From the NCBI RefSeq assembly GCF_018861025.1, contig NZ_JAHKQH010000026.1, positions 1 through 64,000 of the forward strand: a stretch of DNA of 64,000 bases. The letters run 5' to 3'. Below are positions 59,801 through 64,000 of the stretch, in pieces. The notes under the pieces are model-generated. The model ran no database searches, had not been told where the DNA came from, and saw only the letters and a list, made by a program, of their open reading frames with translations. The stretch is from Psychrosphaera sp. B3R10 (GTDB taxonomy: Bacteria; Pseudomonadota; Gammaproteobacteria; Enterobacterales; Alteromonadaceae). Within the stretch, counting starts at the first letter, position 1; each line of letters begins with the position of its first letter. The position numbers and the translations under genes are program-made.

Positions 59801-59998
59801 CAGTGCTGATTCTAAAGCGCCACGTACACCTTGCACTTCAATAACTTCAACATCGGATTCAACCGGCTTCTTTGTAATTGCAGCATTTACTTCTTGTGCA
59901 ACTAATGTTGGTGAGCTCACAGCAAACAGTAAACACGCTGAGCTAGCTAACGCAGCACGTTTATTTGAATTATTTTCTAAGTTGCGGTTTTTAGACAT
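56840..59998 (-). CDS. TonB-dependent outer-membrane receptor
   Basis: A 1052-residue receptor from ATG 59998 (MSKNRNLENNSN); AGGGGA lies upstream, so the in-frame start at 60043 is rejected. A signal peptide (about 18-40) precedes a TonB-box-like VEVIEVQG near residue 52. A plug domain (AISATDIDALPALDFGEALQ, LPGVQLDRSNEGR, LRGLSGGF) and a large beta-barrel ending in Phe follow. It is the Caulobacter/Xanthomonas-type receptor family used for carbohydrates. Its place between the lyase and the sulfatase implies import of ulvan oligosaccharides, which is inference. Confidence 0.92.
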   Translation of the reverse strand: MSKNRNLENNSNKRAALASSACLLFAVSSPTLVAQEVNAAITKKPVESDVEVIEVQGVRGALESALNTKREASSIVDAISATDIDALPALDFGEALQALPGVQLDRSNEGRTSEISLRGLSGGFIKTTAFGQSFATPSRSAGPTGGSNPFSAFEAGVFDGVTLVKTPTADMQAGGMAGVVDKQLQRALAKKDGKYSVSVGGRLEELTNNWDKSIKFSASKHLIENELAVAFKLSASEQTFRRDLVQFTQYTSLDDSTNLGPVSQNIDAYKAKYGLDSDADVRAIASGRNVSEYSEGDRFSFTGNIEWQPIDSLKVGTHLLYTKRDLDEGTKEDTNFSAGLHPTRDDRHQYHAGLEPDMDTAPFQYDTDESGNPIYLVSSSEFTNGAWQVTNRKTTFFEEAKGAMLYADYMVDDWAFDGVVSYSKSENQFLNVGLDFRHMEHHNASLTHRPAVGSAIPVDSVATGINGTLNTGQGTMGAMEISATGWDDYNYNNLNWSQPNHSSASVTSMDPSNNGRRVGHYVDGRVDNPTREMKSAEFNAERYVEFGFGNKLNFNTVQFGVRSSVEILENRDQKIGAPGINEQNIDNNFFSNDIITEGQTAFFNGNIPGTFGVNSGWLTLDTPYVNSRLQDGMDDLTQVTEDNDYALTFADPSGYYDRLNNGTKLPQLYANNFTIDQTINAAYFMTKFDGELGLVSYTGNFGVRYEETINDSVGKKRDEVAKTVEDFKFESSYSNTLPSLNVAFEIGDDFVIRSSYFKALVRPNLRAQNPSLSINENNSSIGITLPKSGLKPYTADNYDLSIEWYNREGSAISLGVFQKEITGLFLQEKSCPNPGEYSFIDAQFGAFEGENSELPGNCTQVNAFTNPDTGEVTNRSVTVTRQYNSNDEIHLKGVEFAVQQKLDFLPYPWNGLGGVFNYTYIDQETYEQGAEGSGIVENTDSKLYNVSPRSYNIIGYWENDGVSVRLAYNWRDSFEIKYPGGSYYGTEDRTTKASGRLDLAASYNIAKGLKLNLKAYNLSDEQTYEYFGNDERAVARLDYTGRIVALSMNYSF

Positions 59999-60423
59999 GT
60001 GTTGTCCCCTGTCTTTAGTTTTTTTATTGTTATTTATCAACACAATTTAATTCACCTTAAAATGAATTAAATCTAATCGTATTCATGATAATAACACTAA
60101 AAGTGATTAAAACAAGTCATTTTAGGTCAAATGCAATCCAAAAACCTCAAAAACCGCATTTAAATATTTAATTTCAATAACTTATAAAAAAACAATGCTT
60201 GATTTAAATGCACAAAACAGAGCCAGATACTTTATAAAAAGATCTAAATAGAGTGTTAACTCTATTTTTTAACCACACAAACCACCAAAACAGGTCAAAA
60301 TAAGTCACACATGATTGATATATGTTTAATTTTTTAAATTGATAGATTTCTTAGGTAACTAAAATTTCTGATGTTTGTATTGTAACGAGGATAAATCCAA
60401 GTCCTAAATAATAATACGTGAGT
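59999..60423. other. Receptor upstream region
   Basis: 425 bases, AT-rich, upstream of the receptor and downstream of the sulfatase, both on the minus strand. It holds the receptor promoter. AATTTAATTCACC and TAAAATGAATTAAATC form a loose AT palindrome at about 60045-60072. I find no defined operator. Confidence 0.4.
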
Positions 60424-61878
60424 TTATTTTACCGCATTATCACTAAGGTCTTTAAAGTAGTCATTGCCAGTATAGTGAGAATGCGGGGACCATGGTGCAT
60501 TCACCTGCGGTAAATGTTGCCTTAATGCTAACTTTACTGAAGCAAAACTAGGCTCGAGTGCGACATTATGCCATTCATCTGGATCATTTTGATGGTCATA
60601 TAGCTCTTCGCTTCCATCAGCATAAACAATATACCGATAACGTTGACTCTTAACAGCGTGATTATTTGGACCATAAGTTGTTACAGCAGGTGTGTGCCAC
60701 TTTAAATCCGGCTTGTGCAATAAAGGAGAGATATCCTGTCCTTGATTAAGAGGGTTCTTAGGCAAACCACACATGCTGACTAATGTTGGGTATAAGTCTA
60801 ATAAACTGACGGGCTGATCACTCACCTGAGATTTTGAAGACCGCGGCGGCTTTATGATTAATGGTGTTCTAGTGGCTCGTTCCCACAGTGCCATTTTGGC
60901 AAACTTACTCTTTTCGCCAAGCTGATATCCATGATCCCCCCACAACACCACTACTGTATCATCCCGGTAGGGACTCTCATCTAGCGCATCTAAAACCTTA
61001 CCTATACAGCTATCCACAAAGGAAACACTTGCCAAATAGCCTTGTACCATATTTCGCCATTCACCATTTTCAATTGCCCATTCTGTCGTTGGCATTTGTG
61101 GCAATTCTGAAACAGCTTTTGCAATATCTGGAACATCATCTAGGTCGTTTTCTAGATACGGCGGTAATGTGAGGGTATCCACTGGGTGTAAATCAAACCA
61201 TTTTTTCGGAACATGCCAAGGCACATGGGGTCGTAAAAATCCACCGACCATAAAAAATGGTTTGTCATAACTCTTATTAAGTTGCTGTTTTAGCCACATT
61301 GCGGAATCATAATCTGGCATCTGTTCATCACGCTCTGGAAACGGTCCCCAGTCTGTATTGGTCCTCGAATCGTGCCATTTCATACGTTGATCTGGATAGG
61401 GTCCAAACCCTTTTGATCTTCCACCAAATTCATCAAAACTATCGGTAGCAATAGCTTTATGAAACACTTTGCCAACAGCCCCGGTATGGTATCCATGTTG
61501 ACGAAAATAATCGCTCATAAAAACTGATTGTGCCGCTTTATCATTAGCAGATTTGATTTCATCATCGTCGATATGACCATAGATCCCCGTTGTAGACGGG
61601 GATAAACCGGTCATAATACTTGCCCGAGATGGTCCACATAAGGGAGCTGGTGCATGTGCATTAGTAAAAACCGTACTTTGACTTGCCAATCGATCTATAT
61701 TTGGTGTTTTTGTATTTGGGTGCCCATGCAATGGTCCAATCCAATCATTCAAATCATCTACGATTAACATTAAAACATTACTGTATTGTTTCTTTAATTC
61801 TTTTAGCCAATTACTTTGATATACCATCGTAGCGGAAACTGCCGCTCCACAGCCTAGAATGAAATTTCGTCTATTCAT
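60424..61878 (-). CDS. Exported sulfatase, formylglycine type
   Basis: A 484-residue S1-family sulfatase from ATG 61878 (MNRRNFILGCGAAVSAT). The Arg-rich N-terminus and hydrophobic core suggest Tat export, with a Cys at residue 10 that could be a lipobox. The catalytic Cys81 is in the CxPSR motif PLCGPSRASIMTG, to be converted to formylglycine. The metal Asp pair is in IVDDLND near residue 41. PFFMVGGFLRPHVPWHVP and WGDHGYQLGEKSKFAK are typical of iduronate-2-sulfatase-like S1 subfamilies. In this setting desulfation of ulvan oligosaccharides is likely. A sulfatase-maturing enzyme is not in the window. Confidence 0.9.
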   Translation of the reverse strand: MNRRNFILGCGAAVSATMVYQSNWLKELKKQYSNVLMLIVDDLNDWIGPLHGHPNTKTPNIDRLASQSTVFTNAHAPAPLCGPSRASIMTGLSPSTTGIYGHIDDDEIKSANDKAAQSVFMSDYFRQHGYHTGAVGKVFHKAIATDSFDEFGGRSKGFGPYPDQRMKWHDSRTNTDWGPFPERDEQMPDYDSAMWLKQQLNKSYDKPFFMVGGFLRPHVPWHVPKKWFDLHPVDTLTLPPYLENDLDDVPDIAKAVSELPQMPTTEWAIENGEWRNMVQGYLASVSFVDSCIGKVLDALDESPYRDDTVVVLWGDHGYQLGEKSKFAKMALWERATRTPLIIKPPRSSKSQVSDQPVSLLDLYPTLVSMCGLPKNPLNQGQDISPLLHKPDLKWHTPAVTTYGPNNHAVKSQRYRYIVYADGSEELYDHQNDPDEWHNVALEPSFASVKLALRQHLPQVNAPWSPHSHYTGNDYFKDLSDNAVK

Positions 61879-62357
61879 TTTTATTCTCTTATTGATTCTC
61901 TTTCTATGCAATTTTCTAAAGTTCACTAGAATAATATTGCACAAACAATCACATTAATGCAAAATCAATCAAAAAATAATAATCTACAATCAATATTAAA
62001 AGAGGAATGTATGTTTAAAACATGTATTTGGTTGCAGCATTTTCGGTCTATAGCGTTCGTTACTTTGATTCCAGTAATGTTAATACCGACAATGTTTTTG
62101 ATGAGTCGAAAGCCAAAAAATCGTCTTGTGACGTCGAAGCAATCAATATCACAAATTCAAACTTTATTTGTACTCGTTACACGACTTACCTTCGTGCGTT
62201 TTTTAACGCCAGCTACAATATCAATCAAAACCAATACCCATGGAATTGAAAAGTGCATAAGTTTTTGCAGAAATAGTTTGGGTTAAATTAACGATATTAG
62301 TTAGCAATTCGATTCTTACGGCAGAAGCAAGATAGCTCATTAAAACAGGATAAAATC
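61879..62357. other. Divergent intergenic region with a possible gene remnant
   Basis: 479 bases between the divergent sulfatase and DUF4861 genes. Both promoters should be here. A short frame with ribosome site GAGGAA at 62010-62249 resembles a signal peptide, then shifts frame: MFKT in one frame and YLVAAFSVYS followed by a polar stretch in the next. This could be a frameshifted remnant; I do not call it as a gene. Confidence 0.4.
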
Positions 62358-63281
62358 ATGAATACACTTATAAAGTCCTCCTTGAAATCAATAGCCTTAA
62401 CGTTGGCGGCCAGCTTTATATTAACGGCTTGTTCGAATACCGAAAACATTTTTGGATCAAATAAAGATAGCGCTACTAACAATAACAAAGTCATGGCCTA
62501 CGCTCGTTTTGTTCCCGAGCGTCGCGACGACTTTGCCTGGGAAAACGATAAGGTTGCTTTTCGAGTGTATGGCCCAGCAGCACCACTTAAAGGCCATTCA
62601 AGCGGAGTTGATGCATGGCTTAAACGTGTTGACTATTCAATCATCGACAAATGGTATAAATCGCACGTAGAAGGTATTTCATATCATGTAGACCACGGTG
62701 AGGGTTACGATCCATATCACACAGGTATTAGTCGTGGTGTAGGCGGTACGGCAGTCTGGATCGATGGTAAACCGTATGCCGCACACAACTACAAAAGTTA
62801 CAAAGTACTAAAAAGTGGTGGTGACGAAGTAATCTTTAACTTAGTTTATGAATGGTATACACCAATTGGTATTGTGAAAGAGTCAAAAACCATTTCGTTG
62901 GCTCTAGGTGACCAATTATATAAAGTTAATTCAGAATTTACTTTAGACGGTAAGCCCGCCAAATTACCAATTGCGGTTGGTATTGCCACTCACGATGAAA
63001 AAGCCAAAGTATATTTTAATCAATCTACCGGGCGCATTTCTGCTTGGGAACTAATAGATGGTCAAGGTATTGGAACCGGTGCCTTATTAGAACCGAGTAC
63101 TGTAACCAACATCAAACATATGCCAAGTAACATAAAAGATGAAAGTCATATTTGGGCTTTTACCCATACCGACTCTCAGGGCAAGCTTTCTTATCAAGCA
63201 GGATTTGCTTGGCAAAAAGCGGGAGAAATTACATCTAACAAGCAATGGTCAAACTATCTTGACGCCCGAATGATCAAATAA
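62358..63281 (+). CDS. DUF4861 family lipoprotein
   Basis: A 307-residue lipoprotein (lipobox LTAC, Cys25) of the DUF4861 family, which occurs in polysaccharide loci. Recognisable parts are FVPERRDDFAWENDKVAFRV near residue 52, YHVDHGEGYDPYHTG near residue 112 with several His and acidic residues, SRGVGGTAVW, and DHLYKVNSEF-like beta strands in the C-terminal half. Metal binding or a lyase/hydrolase role is possible but unproven. It lies 69 bases upstream of rhaM, with an imperfect hairpin between. AGGA lies upstream of the ATG. Confidence 0.85.
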   Translation: MNTLIKSSLKSIALTLAASFILTACSNTENIFGSNKDSATNNNKVMAYARFVPERRDDFAWENDKVAFRVYGPAAPLKGHSSGVDAWLKRVDYSIIDKWYKSHVEGISYHVDHGEGYDPYHTGISRGVGGTAVWIDGKPYAAHNYKSYKVLKSGGDEVIFNLVYEWYTPIGIVKESKTISLALGDQLYKVNSEFTLDGKPAKLPIAVGIATHDEKAKVYFNQSTGRISAWELIDGQGIGTGALLEPSTVTNIKHMPSNIKDESHIWAFTHTDSQGKLSYQAGFAWQKAGEITSNKQWSNYLDARMIK

Positions 63282-63291
63282 CATAACTTTA

Positions 63292-63324
63292 TTGCGCAGG
63301 TCTTTAATCTCGACCTGTGCAATT
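63292..63324 (+). terminator. Hairpin between the DUF4861 and rhaM genes
   Basis: ATTGCGCAGGTC and GACCTGTGCAAT pair over 12 bp (one G-U) around a 9-base loop. There is no T-run, so it is more likely a processing or attenuation hairpin than a full terminator. Confidence 0.45.
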
Positions 63325-63350
63325 AAACACTTAATAAAAGAGATAATCAT

Positions 63351-63665
63351 ATGGAAAAAATTGCCTTTGTAATGACCTTATTGCCTGGACATGAAAAAGA
63401 GTATCAAAAACGTCATGACGAAATTTGGCCAGAGTTGGTTATTGCTTTAAAAGCTGCCGGAGTGTCTGACTATTCAATATATTTTGAAGATACATCTAAC
63501 AAATTATTTGCTGTATTAAAACGAACAGAAGACAACACTATGGACCAATTGCCACTGCAACCCATTGTTAAGAAGTGGTGGGCATTTATGGCTGACATAA
63601 TGGAAACGCATGAGGACAATTCGCCTGTTGTGAATGAAATCCCTCAAGTTTTTCATCTCGAATAA
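63351..63665 (+). CDS. rhaM: L-rhamnose mutarotase
   Basis: RhaM interconverts alpha- and beta-L-rhamnose. The 104-residue protein begins MEKIAFVMTLLPGHEKEYQK and has the family segments RHDEIWPELVIALKAAG, DYSIYFEDTSNKLFAVL and WWAFMADIMETHEDNSP, including the active-site His and Tyr. Its presence marks L-rhamnose as a product of this locus, which fits ulvan or another rhamnose-rich polymer. The ribosome site is AAGAGATAATC before the ATG. Confidence 0.93.
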   Translation: MEKIAFVMTLLPGHEKEYQKRHDEIWPELVIALKAAGVSDYSIYFEDTSNKLFAVLKRTEDNTMDQLPLQPIVKKWWAFMADIMETHEDNSPVVNEIPQVFHLE

Positions 63666-63680
63666 AGAGGGTTTATCAAC

Positions 63681-64000
63681 GTGCTAGCTCCTAACATAGT
63701 TAAAAATACCTTGATTATAAAAAGATTACTATTGTGTACGTTTATTGTAACAATACCGCTTGGCTGTGCTAACGAACAGACGACTGTGCAAGCCTCATAC
63801 GAAACGTCAAATACTTCCTCAAGTTCAATCATTTATGACGTAAATCAAAAGTTTAGTGAAGTTAACTTAGGCGATGTGCCTTACTATTATGACAAACGAA
63901 ATAACGCGCTCGGTATTGATGCTCGTATCATTGAATATAGAAGTCTTTTTGCAAGAGCGACACGTGAATTTACCGAATCTACTGGTACATATAACGTTAC
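63681..64000 (+). CDS. Lipoprotein of the polysaccharide locus, cut by the window edge
   Basis: An open frame from GTG 63681 runs off the right edge. AGAGGG lies nine bases upstream. The first 32 codons give a signal peptide with lipobox PLGC, so it is exported and lipidated. The visible part of the mature protein includes YYYDKRNNALGIDARIIEY and SLFARATREFTESTGTYNV, a beta-rich pattern that could be a carbohydrate-binding or catalytic domain. I do not recognise the family from the part visible. It begins 15 bases after rhaM and is likely in the same operon. Confidence 0.65.
   Translation, partial: MLAPNIVKNTLIIKRLLLCTFIVTIPLGCANEQTTVQASYETSNTSSSSIIYDVNQKFSEVNLGDVPYYYDKRNNALGIDARIIEYRSLFARATREFTESTGTYNV

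Overview
The window looks like chromosome of a marine gammaproteobacterium of the order Alteromonadales (Alteromonadaceae/Catenovulum-like by gene content; genus is inference). It is AT-rich. The signs are a Na+-type PomAB motor next to xseB-ispA-dxs and thiI, a FlrABC flagellar regulatory cascade, a YcgL/YcgN/ribonuclease D neighbourhood, a heme/ferroxidase bacterioferritin pair, and a polysaccharide utilisation locus with the parts expected for the green-algal polymer ulvan. No phage, CRISPR array or transposase gene was found.

Layout. 1-300: a duplicated block carrying an initiator-tRNA-derived remnant. 0.5-4 kb: a lipoprotein, a cysteine synthase family enzyme and thiI. 4.3-9.4 kb: pomA-pomB on the minus strand, and xseB-ispA-dxs (isoprenoid precursors) on the plus strand. 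9.7-14.6 kb: an unknown lipoprotein, a LytS/LytTR-type two-component pair and an exported alpha/beta hydrolase. 14.9-26.9 kb: a long minus-strand run of housekeeping genes (ycgN, a MltB-type transglycosylase, ycgL, rnd, fadD, a hydrolase, an unusual exported methyltransferase-like protein, slp, a TetR regulator, tsaB, a YoaA-type helicase, tag). 27.1-29.3 kb: a peroxiredoxin, then the iron genes bfd and two bfr, each unit preceded by a Fur-box-like site. 29.5-31.9 kb: a DUF748 envelope protein.

31.9-33.5 kb: a gene-free repeat island between convergent genes. 33.5-44.5 kb: a DEAD-box helicase, modABC-moaDE (molybdate uptake and molybdopterin synthase), and scattered housekeeping genes (acpH, phhB, murI, a thioesterase, an RbgA-type GTPase, an SDR). 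44.6-48.8 kb: flrA, terminator, then flrBC with a sigma-54-like promoter. 48.9-50.0 kb: a second repeat island directly upstream of flrA, sharing modules with the first. 50.0-54.2 kb: a DUF3392 protein, ligA, a periplasmic binding protein and the tmRNA gene ssrA.

54.2-64.0 kb: fbp followed by the polysaccharide locus. A lipoprotein of the BNR_4/ulvan-lyase type, a large TonB-dependent receptor and a formylglycine sulfatase are on the minus strand. A DUF4861 lipoprotein, L-rhamnose mutarotase and a lipoprotein cut by the window edge are on the plus strand. A working model is surface cleavage of a sulfated rhamnose/uronate polymer, import through the receptor, desulfation, rhamnose anomer conversion, and gluconeogenesis through Fbp. 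The locus continues past the right edge.

The points most worth a second look are the two repeat islands, built from a 186-bp inverted-repeat element and a five-hairpin element; the initiator-tRNA mosaic; the complementary bacterioferritin pair; and the ulvan-type locus with its uncharacterised DUF4861 and edge lipoproteins.
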